A DNA stretch of 6,088 nucleotides from positions 1-6,088 of the forward strand of contig JAKDMK010000160.1 of the NCBI GenBank assembly GCA_030452365.1, given 5' to 3'. The translations under genes were made by a program, and so were the position numbers. Of the stretch, positions 1 through 5,602 are shown piece after piece (within the stretch, counting starts at the first letter, position 1; the number at the start of each line of letters is the position of its first letter). A model generated the notes under the pieces. The model did not search any database, was not told where the DNA came from, and saw nothing but the letters and a program-made list of their open reading frames with translations. Source of the stretch: Nitrococcus sp. (lineage in GTDB: Bacteria; Pseudomonadota; Gammaproteobacteria; Nitrococcales; Nitrococcaceae).

Positions 1-1974
1 TGGGGTCCGCAGGCGCTCCATCGAGCGCGCACCGAGGATCGTCCCATCCTGCTTTCGATCGGCTATTCGGCCTGCCACTGGTGTCATGTCATGGCCCATG
101 AGTCGTTCGAGGATGAAGAAGTCGCGCGCACAATGAACGAGCACTTCATCAACATCAAGGTCGACCGGGAGGAGCGGCCTGATTTGGACCGGATCTACCA
201 GACGGCCCACCAGTTGCTCACCGATCGGCCGGGCGGCTGGCCGCTCACGGTCTTCCTCACGCCCGAGCAGGTGCCCTACTTTTGTGGAACCTATTTCCCG
301 CGCGCATCGCAATATGGCCTACCTGGATTTCACGAAATCCTAGTGCAACTTGCCCAAGCCTATCGTGAACAACGCGAGGCCATCACGAATCAAAATAAAG
401 GCGTGCTGGATGCGCTAATGCGCATATCCGAGCCACCGCCCGGCGCCGGCGCGGTAACACCCGTGCTGCTCGACAACACCCGTAATGCCCTGGCCGGCGA
501 GTTTGATCCCACCTTCGGTGGCTTCGGGCAGTCGCCCAAGTTCCCCCAGCCGAGCAGTATCGAGCGCTTGCTGCGCCATTATGCCCGCACGGCTGGCGCC
601 CCCAACCCTGACCACGATGCCTTGCGCATGGCACAGTTGACCTTGCGCAAGATGGCCCTCGGCGGAATCTACGATCAAGTCGGTGGCGGATTCGCCCGCT
701 ATTCCGTGGACAACTACTGGATCATTCCGCATTTCGAGAAAATGCTCTATGACAATGGCCAGCTCTTGGCACTCTACGCGGATGCCTGGCAAGCCACCGG
801 GGAGGAGCTCTTTCGGCGCGTGGCCAATGAAACCGCCGACTGGGCGCTGCGCGAGTTGCGCCATCCCGACGGCGCCTTTTATGCCTCCCTGGATGCGGAC
901 AGCGAAGGTGGCGAGGGCGCCTTCTACCTCTGGACACCGGATGAGATTCGCAGTGTGCTTCCGGAGGAGGAGGCCGAGCTTGTCCTCGCCCGTTGCGGCG
1001 TTGACAAGTTTCCCAACTTCGAAGGTCGCTGGCATCTCTATGTGCGCTTGACCTTTACCGATCTGGCCAAGAATCTGCACCGCCCGCGCGAGGAGCTGGT
1101 AGCACTGTGGCAATCGGCACGCACGCGCCTGCGCGAGGCGCGTGCGCAACGACCGCGACCGCCACGCGATGAGAAAGTCCTTACCAGCTGGAATGCATTG
1201 ATGGTTATCGGGCTCGCCAGAGCGGCACGGCGTTTTGGCACCACGGCCTTCACGGCAGCGGCGGAGCAGACGCTGCAATTCCTGCACTCGAACCTCTGGC
1301 GCAACGACCGTCTGTTGGCGGTTTGGAAAGACGGCCGCGCGGACCTGCAAGCCTATCTCGATGATCACGCCTACCTACTTGCCGCCCTGCTGGAGCAACT
1401 CCAGGCGCGCTGGCAGCCGCACTGGCTGCAATGGGCTCGCGCCATTGCCGATCTGCTGCTGGAGCACTTTGAGGACAAGGCGAATGGTGGTTTCTACTTC
1501 ACCGCCGACGATCACGAGCCCCTGGTGCAACGTCCACGCCCGCTCGGCGACGATGCCTGCCCATCGGGCAATGCCATCGCTGCCCTCGCCCTGGCGCGGC
1601 TCGGGCATCTACTCGCCGAGCCGCGCTATATCGAGGCCGCCGAACGCACGGTACAGGCCGGCGCTGGCGCCATGAAGGCGCTGCCGCACGGTCATTGCGC
1701 ACTGATCACGGCGCTGGAGGAACAGCTCACTCCGGTGGAAACGGTGCTCATCCGCTGCCCGCCCGGGGAGGAAGCCGACTGGCGCGCTGCCATCGAGCAC
1801 GACTATGCGCCCGCACGCCAGGCATTCTTTTTGCCCGCCGCTGACAGCCCCATGGAGCTTGGCGCGGTGCGCCTCGAAGGTCAGGGCGCCTGGATCTGCC
1901 GCGCAACGAGCTGTCTGCCGCCGGTGAGAACCGCCCCTGAGCTCAACGCGCAGCTTTCACGGCACAAGCCGTAA
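1..1974 (+). CDS. YyaL/DUF255 family protein (thioredoxin-fold domain plus alpha/alpha barrel), 5' partial
   Basis: The frame is open from base 1 and ends at TAA 1972-1974, giving 657 visible residues. The ATG at 91 is internal, because clear family sequence lies before it (PILLSIGYSACHWCHVM, visible residues 15-31). The true start is probably about 25-30 codons upstream of the window. Visible residues 1 to about 150 form the thioredoxin-like DUF255 domain with a CHWC redox-type motif at residues 25-28. The rest resembles the six-hairpin glycosidase (alpha/alpha barrel) fold of the YyaL / SPATA20 family. Family signatures are present: FGQSPKFP, GGIYDQVGGGFARYSV, HFEKMLYDNGQLL, SLDADSEGGEGAFYLW and DEKVLTSWNALM. 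The biochemical role of the family is not settled. The protein is probably cytosolic, as no membrane segment is apparent. The reading frame is unbroken and looks functional. It is transcribed towards 2155 across a 180-base spacer, so an operon with that gene is possible but not shown. Confidence 0.95.
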   Translation, partial: WGPQALHRARTEDRPILLSIGYSACHWCHVMAHESFEDEEVARTMNEHFINIKVDREERPDLDRIYQTAHQLLTDRPGGWPLTVFLTPEQVPYFCGTYFPRASQYGLPGFHEILVQLAQAYREQREAITNQNKGVLDALMRISEPPPGAGAVTPVLLDNTRNALAGEFDPTFGGFGQSPKFPQPSSIERLLRHYARTAGAPNPDHDALRMAQLTLRKMALGGIYDQVGGGFARYSVDNYWIIPHFEKMLYDNGQLLALYADAWQATGEELFRRVANETADWALRELRHPDGAFYASLDADSEGGEGAFYLWTPDEIRSVLPEEEAELVLARCGVDKFPNFEGRWHLYVRLTFTDLAKNLHRPREELVALWQSARTRLREARAQRPRPPRDEKVLTSWNALMVIGLARAARRFGTTAFTAAAEQTLQFLHSNLWRNDRLLAVWKDGRADLQAYLDDHAYLLAALLEQLQARWQPHWLQWARAIADLLLEHFEDKANGGFYFTADDHEPLVQRPRPLGDDACPSGNAIAALALARLGHLLAEPRYIEAAERTVQAGAGAMKALPHGHCALITALEEQLTPVETVLIRCPPGEEADWRAAIEHDYAPARQAFFLPAADSPMELGAVRLEGQGAWICRATSCLPPVRTAPELNAQLSRHKP

Positions 1975-2069
1975 TGCCGCCAAGATACTAAAGTGGACTC
2001 CATGCAATCGATCCTCGAAGCGCGTCACCAACGTCGCCGCCTTCAGCGATTAACCCGCCGCCACCATAA

Positions 2070-2109
2070 CCCGTCCTGTTTGGTTCCGGCTACGCCGGTT
2101 TAGGGCGGG
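2070..2109. repeat. Two-tier imperfect stem-loop, REP-like
   Basis: An outer stem pairs CCCGTCCT (2070-2077) with AGGGCGGG (2102-2109): eight pairs, one of them G-U. An inner stem pairs CCGGC (2086-2090) with GCCGG (2094-2098) around a TAC loop. The two stems are separated by an asymmetric internal loop of 8 and 3 bases. There is no T-run after it, so it is not a standard intrinsic terminator. An alternative left partner for the right arm, CCCGCC, lies near 2054-2059. It occupies the spacer between the DUF255 gene and the next + strand gene, where REP-type extragenic palindromes typically sit. Apart from this, 1975-2154 holds only a 33-codon ORF that I do not believe. Confidence 0.45.
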
Positions 2110-2154
2110 ACAAGCGTGTTTGCAGCACCCTGGGGAGCGGCTACGCTTGCAAGT

Positions 2155-2517
2155 ATGAAGGACTGTTTCCGAGAATTCATTCAGGGTGGGCTTGCGCGTT
2201 CAGAGCCGCAGCGACTGCTGCTGGCGTTCGTGTATGTGCAGCATCACGAGGGCAATGAGCGCGGCCGGGCGATGAGCCTTAAGCCATTGATGATGACACA
2301 CCAGCGCCTACTGGATACGCTGAGCTTTGATGCGATCGCCGCCGAGGCGGATCATCTGGACGAGCGCTGGGAGTTTTTGCTGCTCGGGCGCATGGATGAC
2401 GCGCCGGAGGCGATGATCCGGCAGCGGCTGCGCGACATCGCGGACAAGCTCGCCGCCGGGGATGATCTATCTGACTTCCTGATCCTCGATCGCCAGGAGC
2501 ACTCCGTGGTTTTCTAG
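2155..2517 (+). CDS. Small conserved protein of unknown function
   Basis: ATG at 2155 gives 120 residues ending at TAG 2515-2517. A GTG at 2116 would add 13 residues (MFAAPWGAATLAS), but that stretch overlaps the edge of the 2070-2109 stem-loop and looks non-coding, so ATG 2155 is preferred. No good Shine-Dalgarno sits at the usual distance before it. The N-terminal half contains EPQRLLLAFVYV, then LKPLMMTHQRLLDTLSF, then a WEFLLLGRM segment, and the protein ends in FLILDRQEHSVVF. This order (E-P-Q-R-L-L, a hydrophobic strand, L-x-P-L-M, then W-x-hydrophobic-L) resembles, from memory, a proteobacterial family of about 110-130 residues that databases sometimes name 'ribonucleotide reductase subunit alpha'. 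Nothing here supports that name: it is far too short and has no RNR motif. No signal peptide or membrane helix is seen. Function unknown. Confidence 0.72.
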   Translation: MKDCFREFIQGGLARSEPQRLLLAFVYVQHHEGNERGRAMSLKPLMMTHQRLLDTLSFDAIAAEADHLDERWEFLLLGRMDDAPEAMIRQRLRDIADKLAAGDDLSDFLILDRQEHSVVF

Positions 2518-2575
2518 GCTCTCTAGGAGTGACTGCACGTAGTTCCTGCGCTTTTGGCCGTGATGTGACAATCCT

Positions 2576-2755
2576 CTGAATTGCGGTGATCTGGAAACGG
2601 TCACGGCGCGGGGGCACAACAACGGCAAACCCCGGCCGGCGTTGGTCGTGCAGGCCGACATATTTTCTCAACTACAAAGCGTTACCGTTTGCCTGCTCTT
2701 CGGTGAGCGGCTCGATGCGCCGCTGGTGCGCCTGCCCGTAGAGCCGAGCGAAGAG
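2576..2755 (+). pseudogene. MazF/PemK-type toxin, N-terminal half, degenerate
   Basis: Translating from 2576 gives CGDLETVTARG, then GKPRPALVVQADIFSQLQSV, then DAPLVRLPVEPSEE. This is the N-terminal 60 residues of a MazF/PemK endoribonuclease (family pattern RGDLVTVA...GKPRPALVVQADLF...VTVCPLTSELRDAPLFR...VEPS). Three defects are visible. The position of the expected start codon reads CTG (2576-2578), and a stop (TGA 2561-2563) lies just upstream in frame, so no standard start precedes the conserved region. The family's LTS, which carries a catalytic Thr/Ser, is replaced by LFG (about 2696-2704). After VEPSEE the toxin sequence stops and VOC sequence takes over in the same frame. No antitoxin gene is recognisable upstream: 2518-2575 holds only a short unrecognised frame ending in TGA at 2577-2579, where an overlapping antitoxin stop would be expected. 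A short product from TTG 2642 or GTG 2648 is formally possible but unlikely to be functional. Confidence 0.8.
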
Positions 2756-2983
2756 GGATCAGCGCGCATAGGGCCAGATGGTTTCCTCATCGCCGGTGGC
2801 CAGCCGGCGATGTGGAGATTCTACTTCCGCGTTCCCGACATCGACGCAACGGCCGAAAGGATCAAGGCAAATGGCGGCGCCATCGTCTACGGCCCCGTCG
2901 AAATCCCGGGCGGTGAGTTCGCCGTCAACGCGACCGATCCGCAGGACGCAGTGTTCGGATTGGTTGGGCGCCGCACCTCGTAA
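2756..2983 (+). pseudogene. VOC (glyoxalase/bleomycin-resistance-like) protein, C-terminal half
   Basis: About 75 residues ending at TAA 2981-2983: IGPDGFLIAGGQPAMWRFYF, then RVPDIDATAERIKANGG, GPVEIPGG and ATDPQDAVFGLVG. This is the C-terminal beta-alpha-beta-beta-beta module of the vicinal oxygen chelate superfamily, of the type annotated 'VOC family protein', with the usual W-x-F-Y-F-x-V-x-D-I-D-A strand, the V-P-G-G turn and the D-P-Q-G-A-x-F motif (Gly replaced by Asp here). The N-terminal module and the start are absent, and the 5' side runs directly into MazF sequence without a frame change. The frame stays open across the junction, so a fusion polypeptide could be made, but half a VOC fold is unlikely to work as an enzyme. 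The exact junction is uncertain by about 10 bases around 2756. Confidence 0.8.
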
Positions 2984-2986
2984 GCG

Positions 2987-3008
2987 AAGGAGAATGACAC
3001 TGTCCTGA
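2987..3008 (+). other. Orphan ribosome-binding site and ATG with no gene behind them
   Basis: Four bases after the VOC stop there is AAGGAG (2987-2992), followed one base later by an ATG at 2994. The frame ends after four codons (ATG ACA CTG TCC TGA, 2994-3008). In VOC-containing clusters the next gene often starts just after the VOC stop, so this could be the leftover start of a lost gene. The spacing from AAGGAG to ATG is shorter than ideal, and chance cannot be excluded. Confidence 0.3.
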
Positions 3009-3078
3009 CTTCGATTAGACAGTAATGCCGAAGAATCCGCGCTACGTTCGACTGATTCGTCGACTGATCCACGTCGCA

Positions 3079-3114
3079 GGCCCTGGACCTCAGGGCCGCC
3101 CCTTCTTGGGCGGC
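3079..3114 (-). terminator. Paired overlapping hairpins at the ndh stop codon
   Basis: Two perfect 7-bp stems sit side by side. GCCGCCC (3095-3101) pairs with GGGCGGC (3108-3114) around 6 bases, and GGCCCTG (3079-3085) pairs with CAGGGCC (3091-3097) around 5 bases. They share bases 3095-3097, so both cannot form completely at once. On the ndh strand the first hairpin encodes the last residues (PKKGRP) and the second contains the TGA stop. There is no following U-tract, so this is not a classic intrinsic terminator. A 3'-end protecting or weak bidirectional terminating role is inferred. Confidence 0.45.
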
Positions 3115-4481
3115 GACCTTGTTTCTTCCTCAACTCCAGGTACGCAGGCAGCTGCTTCTGTCTCGGACGCCGGACGGACATTATTACCGAAGATAATCCT
3201 GCGCCGCGCCACGATAATAGGTGTCTCGCCGACGATAGCGTTGTAGCTGCCGCTGGACAGATACTTCACCGCGAGGTTTGCGAGTGTCGCGATGCGGTTG
3301 CGCACACCCAGCAGGCTGGCGATATGCAACACCACCCAAATGATCCACGCGATCAAGCCGGTCATCAGCGGCAGGTGTTTGACCCGAGCGACGGCCGAGG
3401 CGCGGCCGATCACCGCCATCGTTCCCTTGTCGTGGTACTTGAAGGGCGGAATCTGCTCGCAAAGGTGCGCAACGTCGACTGCAATGTACTTGGCGACATA
3501 GCGTCCGCCCTGGATCGCAGGTTGCGCCTGTTGCGGTAGCGGTTTCGGGCCGATGGACACATCACCCACCGCAAACTCTTTCGAGAAGCCCTTGATGCGC
3601 TGATACTCGTCGACCTCGATACGTCCTCCGTGGCCTTGCGGCACGCCCCAGTCGCCGACCGTCGGGTGTACGGTGATACCGGATGCCCAAACGACGACGC
3701 CGGCAGACAAGAACTCCTCCGCATGGTCATTCTCAACCACCACGCCGTCTGCACGCACTTCCTTGACCGCAGTACCGAGGCGCAGATCCACTCGGCGTTG
3801 CTCCAACGAGCGCTGCGCGTAGCGGCGCAGCTTCTCTGGGAAGGGGCTCAGCACACTGGGGCCGCGCTCCACCAGCGTGACGTGGATGCGCCTTCGGTCC
3901 AGTTCGGGATAGGCGATGGGCATATCGTGGTTGCGGAACTCGGCGAGCGCGCCGGCGGTTTCTACGCCCGTTGCCCCGCCACCGACCACGACGATGCGCT
4001 CGTCGCGCTCCTGCCCGTTAATGGCAAAATCTTCGAGGTTCTTGAGCATGCGATCGCGCAAAGCCAGCGCTTGCGAGCGCTTGTAGAGCGGCATCGCATA
4101 CTGCTCCGCGCCCGGTATGCCGAAGAAATTGGCTGTAACCCCGTTGGCGAGGACCAGATAATCGTATGCAACGTGCACGTCGCCGTGTAGGTGCAGTATG
4201 CACTCTGCATGGTCAATGCCGAGCACGATGCCCTTGAGAAAATGCACATTATCCTGCCGCGCCCGGATCGCGCGCAAAAACCACGTGATATCGCCCGCAT
4301 TGAGAGCTGCGGTTGCTACTTGATAGAGCAGCGGGCTGAATGTGTTGTAGATATGGCGGTCGATGAGGATGATTTCGACGGGCGTGCGTGCCAATCCGCG
4401 GACGGCCGCAATACCGCCGAATCCGCCTCCGACCACAACCACGCGTGGGCGCCGTTCGACACTCGATGGCCTGCCAGTCAT
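3090..4481 (-). CDS. ndh: Type II NADH:quinone oxidoreductase (NDH-2), FAD-dependent
   Basis: 463 residues, within the normal NDH-2 range (about 400-480). The enzyme oxidises NADH and reduces membrane quinone without pumping protons, at the cytoplasmic face of the membrane. Visible motifs: N-terminal FAD dinucleotide fold VVVVGGGFGG (residues 14-23) with Asp41 at the end of the second strand; second Rossmann motif VVVGGGATGVETAG (164-177) for NADH, with Glu205 in LVERG where NADH-preferring enzymes carry an acidic residue; VVWASGI (263-269); the second FAD contact AVGDVS (304-309); the AQPAIQ quinone-site motif (319-324); and a C-terminal hydrophobic stretch at about 373-391 followed by basic residues, matching the NDH-2 membrane anchor. 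ATG 4481 is fixed as the earliest start by an in-frame TAG four codons upstream, and no clear Shine-Dalgarno precedes it. The last 30 or so residues are unconserved and run into the 3' hairpins. It stands alone and is intact. A related FAD/NAD oxidoreductase is the only realistic alternative. Confidence 0.93.
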   Translation of the reverse strand: MTGRPSSVERRPRVVVVGGGFGGIAAVRGLARTPVEIILIDRHIYNTFSPLLYQVATAALNAGDITWFLRAIRARQDNVHFLKGIVLGIDHAECILHLHGDVHVAYDYLVLANGVTANFFGIPGAEQYAMPLYKRSQALALRDRMLKNLEDFAINGQERDERIVVVGGGATGVETAGALAEFRNHDMPIAYPELDRRRIHVTLVERGPSVLSPFPEKLRRYAQRSLEQRRVDLRLGTAVKEVRADGVVVENDHAEEFLSAGVVVWASGITVHPTVGDWGVPQGHGGRIEVDEYQRIKGFSKEFAVGDVSIGPKPLPQQAQPAIQGGRYVAKYIAVDVAHLCEQIPPFKYHDKGTMAVIGRASAVARVKHLPLMTGLIAWIIWVVLHIASLLGVRNRIATLANLAVKYLSSGSYNAIVGETPIIVARRRIIFGNNVRPASETEAAACVPGVEEETRSPPKKGRP

Positions 4482-4504
4482 TGCGAAAGGCTATCAGTAA
4501 TCCG

Positions 4505-4512
4505 GTGATCAC
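4505..4512. promoter_or_regulatory. Palindrome GTGATCAC upstream of ndh
   Basis: A perfect 8-base palindrome lies 24 bases before the ndh start codon on the minus strand, where a repressor or activator site could act. It could be a regulator half-site pair or chance. No convincing -35/-10 pair for ndh could be assigned in 4482-4560, so this is only a candidate. Confidence 0.2.
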
Positions 4513-4552
4513 GCGATGACTCGCCTTTTCGTATGACATCCGGCCAGAGGGT

Positions 4553-4601
4553 GGCGGCGCTTAATTCCAATCCAAACATGCGCGACAGAACGAGCGCCGC
4601 C
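4553..4601. repeat. 9-bp perfect inverted repeat with 31-base spacer
   Basis: GGCGGCGCT (4553-4561) and AGCGCCGCC (4593-4601) are exact reverse complements enclosing 31 AT-richer bases. The arms can extend by two wobble pairs outside. It lies in the non-coding stretch 4482-4718 upstream of ndh and downstream of the LysR stub. No protein is recognisable in this stretch on either strand. Possible roles are a structured leader, a terminator for the minus-strand LysR transcript, or a protein-binding site. Confidence 0.4.
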
Positions 4602-4638
4602 GTGCGCCAACCGCCTCGGCATCGACATTTGAACAGCA

Positions 4639-4662
4639 CTGCCGCCGGTCGAGCGGCGGCAG
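4639..4662. terminator. 9-bp GC-rich hairpin between the LysR stub and ndh
   Basis: CTGCCGCCG (4639-4647) pairs perfectly with CGGCGGCAG (4654-4662) around the six-base loop GTCGAG. On the minus strand it comes about 57 bases after the LysR-stub stop codon and before ndh, the position expected of that gene's terminator. It lacks a U-tract on either strand, so termination is inferred from position and stem strength only. Confidence 0.4.
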
Positions 4663-4718
4663 AAATACTTGGACACGCCGATAATGCCGATTAACTGACG
4701 AACATCAACAGAAAGTCG

Positions 4719-4943
4719 TCACGCCGCAGTACGCGCCCAATGCACGAATGCCGATACCATGTCTTGTCGGTCCGTGCCTTGAAGATGGACCGCGAAGAAG
4801 CCATAACCGGGCAAGGCGATATCGGAGAGTGCGAGCAAGGTGCCGACCTCGAGCTCGCGCGCGACCAGGACATTGCTGCATAGCGCGACGCCCTCGCCGG
4901 CAATGGCTGCCTCTGGCGCGAGGCGACCCGGTGCGTGGATGCC
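4719..4943 (-). pseudogene. LysR-type transcriptional regulator, C-terminal fragment
   Basis: Minus-strand translation ending at TGA (4719-4721) reads RLAPEAAIAGEGVALCSNVL, then VARELEVGTLLALSDIALPG, then YGFFAVHL and SAFVHWARTAA. This is the end of the LysR substrate-binding domain (family pattern: x-E-A-A-I-A-G-Q-G-V-A-L...V-A-D-D-L-x-x-G-x-L-V...F-x-x-W-L). Roughly 70 residues remain. The winged-helix DNA-binding domain and most of the effector domain are missing, and the frame meets a TAG at 4971-4973 on its 5' side. Recognisable homology fades near 4943, just where the vapBC promoter starts, and no start codon serves it. It cannot be a working regulator. The remaining sequence is well preserved with no internal stop, suggesting fairly recent truncation. 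Confidence 0.78.
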
Positions 4944-4952
4944 AAAAGGCAG

Positions 4953-4958
4953 TATAAT
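4953..4958 (+). promoter_or_regulatory. Perfect -10 box of the vapBC operon
   Basis: TATAAT sits 28 bases upstream of the vapB ATG, giving a leader of about 20-25 bases. It is a consensus sigma-70 -10 hexamer in GC-rich surroundings. No good -35 hexamer is seen 16-18 bases upstream (bases near 4929-4935 read CGGTGCG), so the promoter may rely on an activator or be modest. It lies at the 5' edge of the LysR fragment and opposes it. Confidence 0.6.
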
Positions 4959-4959
4959 G

Positions 4960-4986
4960 GATTCCCATCGCTAGGTATTTGGAATC
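4960..4986 (+). promoter_or_regulatory. Candidate VapB/VapBC operator (inverted repeat)
   Basis: GATTCC (4960-4965) and GGAATC (4981-4986) are exact reverse complements with 15 bases between them. They fill the space between the -10 box and the vapB ATG at 4987. VapBC complexes usually repress their own operon by binding inverted repeats at the promoter through the antitoxin's N-terminal DNA-binding domain, so the position fits. Binding itself is inferred. AGG at 4974-4976 inside the spacer is the only plausible Shine-Dalgarno, so a bound complex would also cover the ribosome-binding site. Confidence 0.45.
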
Positions 4987-5190
4987 ATGAAAACGACGGT
5001 TGATATTCCTGAGAACGAGCTCAGGGACGCAATGCGCTTTACACGTGCGAAAACCAAGCGCGAAGCCATCGTGTCGGCGATCGCGGATTTCAATCGGCGT
5101 CGGCGTATGGCGGAGCTCGCAAAACATGCGGGCACCTGCGAGGAGCTGATCACGGCCGAGGAGCTACAGATCCAGCGAAGGAAGCGTTGA
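4987..5190 (+). CDS. vapB: VapB family antitoxin
   Basis: 67 residues from ATG 4987 to TGA 5188-5190. The N-terminus MKTTVDIPENELRDAMR, followed by AKTKREAIVSAIADFNRR, is the typical VapB-type antitoxin pattern: a short beta strand (residues 2-7) and two helices forming a ribbon-helix-helix-like DNA-binding dimer. The C-terminal tail (about 38-67: AELAKHAGTCEELITAEEL, then QIQRRKR) should wrap around and block the VapC active site. Length is typical. It precedes vapC with a gap of two bases or a four-base overlap depending on the VapC start, so the two are co-transcribed and translationally coupled. A consensus -10 box and an inverted repeat stand directly upstream, consistent with autoregulation. 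Confidence 0.9.
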   Translation: MKTTVDIPENELRDAMRFTRAKTKREAIVSAIADFNRRRRMAELAKHAGTCEELITAEELQIQRRKR

Positions 5191-5192
5191 AC

Positions 5193-5570
5193 GTGATCCT
5201 GGTCGATACGTCGTCGTGGATTCACATGCTGCGTCCGGAAGGTGATACAAGCGTGCGTGCACGCGTGCAGCAAGCGTTGCGCTCTGGCGATGCCTGCTGG
5301 TGCCCCCTCATACGGCTGGAATTGTGGAACGGAGCCGGCGGCGATCGGGAAAAGAAAGTCATCCGGAATTTCGAACAACTGCTCCCGGAACTCGCCATTA
5401 CCGAAGCGGTTTGGACGGCCGCCTGCGATCTCGCCCGGCGCGCACGCGCGGCCGGCGTCACGATCCCGGCCACGGATCTTCTGATCGCGGCTTGCGCTCA
5501 ACACTATTCGGCCGAACTCGAGACATCGGACTCCGATTTTGCGCTGCTTTCGAAATTGGAGGGCCGGTAG
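5193..5570 (+). CDS. vapC: VapC toxin, PIN-domain endoribonuclease
   Basis: From GTG 5193 the protein is 125 residues (ILVDTSSWIHMLR at the N-terminus) ending at TAG 5568-5570. GTG is preferred because family members usually begin MILVDTS and because AAGGA (5178-5182) is then 10 bases away. A TTG at 5187, overlapping the vapB stop as TTGA, would add two residues. The PIN-domain acidic residues are all present: Asp5 (VDTSSW), Glu43 (IRLELWNG), Asp95 (ATDLLIAACA) and Asp113 with Asp115 (TSDSDF). These bind the divalent metal used to cut RNA; VapC enzymes commonly target tRNA or the 23S rRNA sarcin-ricin loop, but the target here cannot be read from sequence. It should be held inactive by VapB. 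The reading frame is complete and the catalytic set intact, so the module is probably functional. Confidence 0.92.
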   Translation: MILVDTSSWIHMLRPEGDTSVRARVQQALRSGDACWCPLIRLELWNGAGGDREKKVIRNFEQLLPELAITEAVWTAACDLARRARAAGVTIPATDLLIAACAQHYSAELETSDSDFALLSKLEGR

Positions 5571-5580
5571 CAGCGCGCAC

Positions 5581-5602
5581 TGCGGGCTATGCGACTCCCG
5601 CA
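5581..5602. terminator. Weak stem-loop between convergent vapC and the GST remnant
   Basis: TGCGGG (5581-5586) pairs with CCCGCA (5597-5602) over a 10-base loop, 10 bases after the vapC stop. The nearest T-rich bases on the + strand come about 15-30 bases later, too far for a classic intrinsic terminator. It is listed because it lies in the short convergent gap 5571-5640, which holds nothing else. Confidence 0.2.

Noticed and set aside
415..1368. 317-codon open frame on the minus strand
   Set aside because: It lies entirely antisense to the conserved DUF255 gene, has no recognisable domain, and such frames are common opposite GC-rich genes.
2002..2103. 33-codon ORF (MQSILEARHQRRR...) ending in the 2070-2109 stem-loop
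   Set aside because: No ribosome-binding site, no recognisable homology, and its end is encoded by the palindrome.
2999..3023. Inverted repeat ACTGTC / GACAGT
   Set aside because: A six-base stem with a 13-base loop and no T-run is too weak to call a terminator or operator.
3049..3068. Direct repeat CGACTGAT (3049-3056 and 3061-3068)
   Set aside because: Only two 8-base copies with a 12-base period; likely chance, and too few for an iteron or CRISPR call.
3630..4190. 186-codon open frame on the plus strand opposite ndh
   Set aside because: It is antisense to strongly conserved NDH-2 motifs and shows no domain of its own.
4705..5127. 140-codon minus-strand frame covering the vapB start and LysR stub
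   Set aside because: It is in a different frame from the recognisable LysR sequence and antisense to vapB; its Arg- and Cys-rich composition is that of a shadow.
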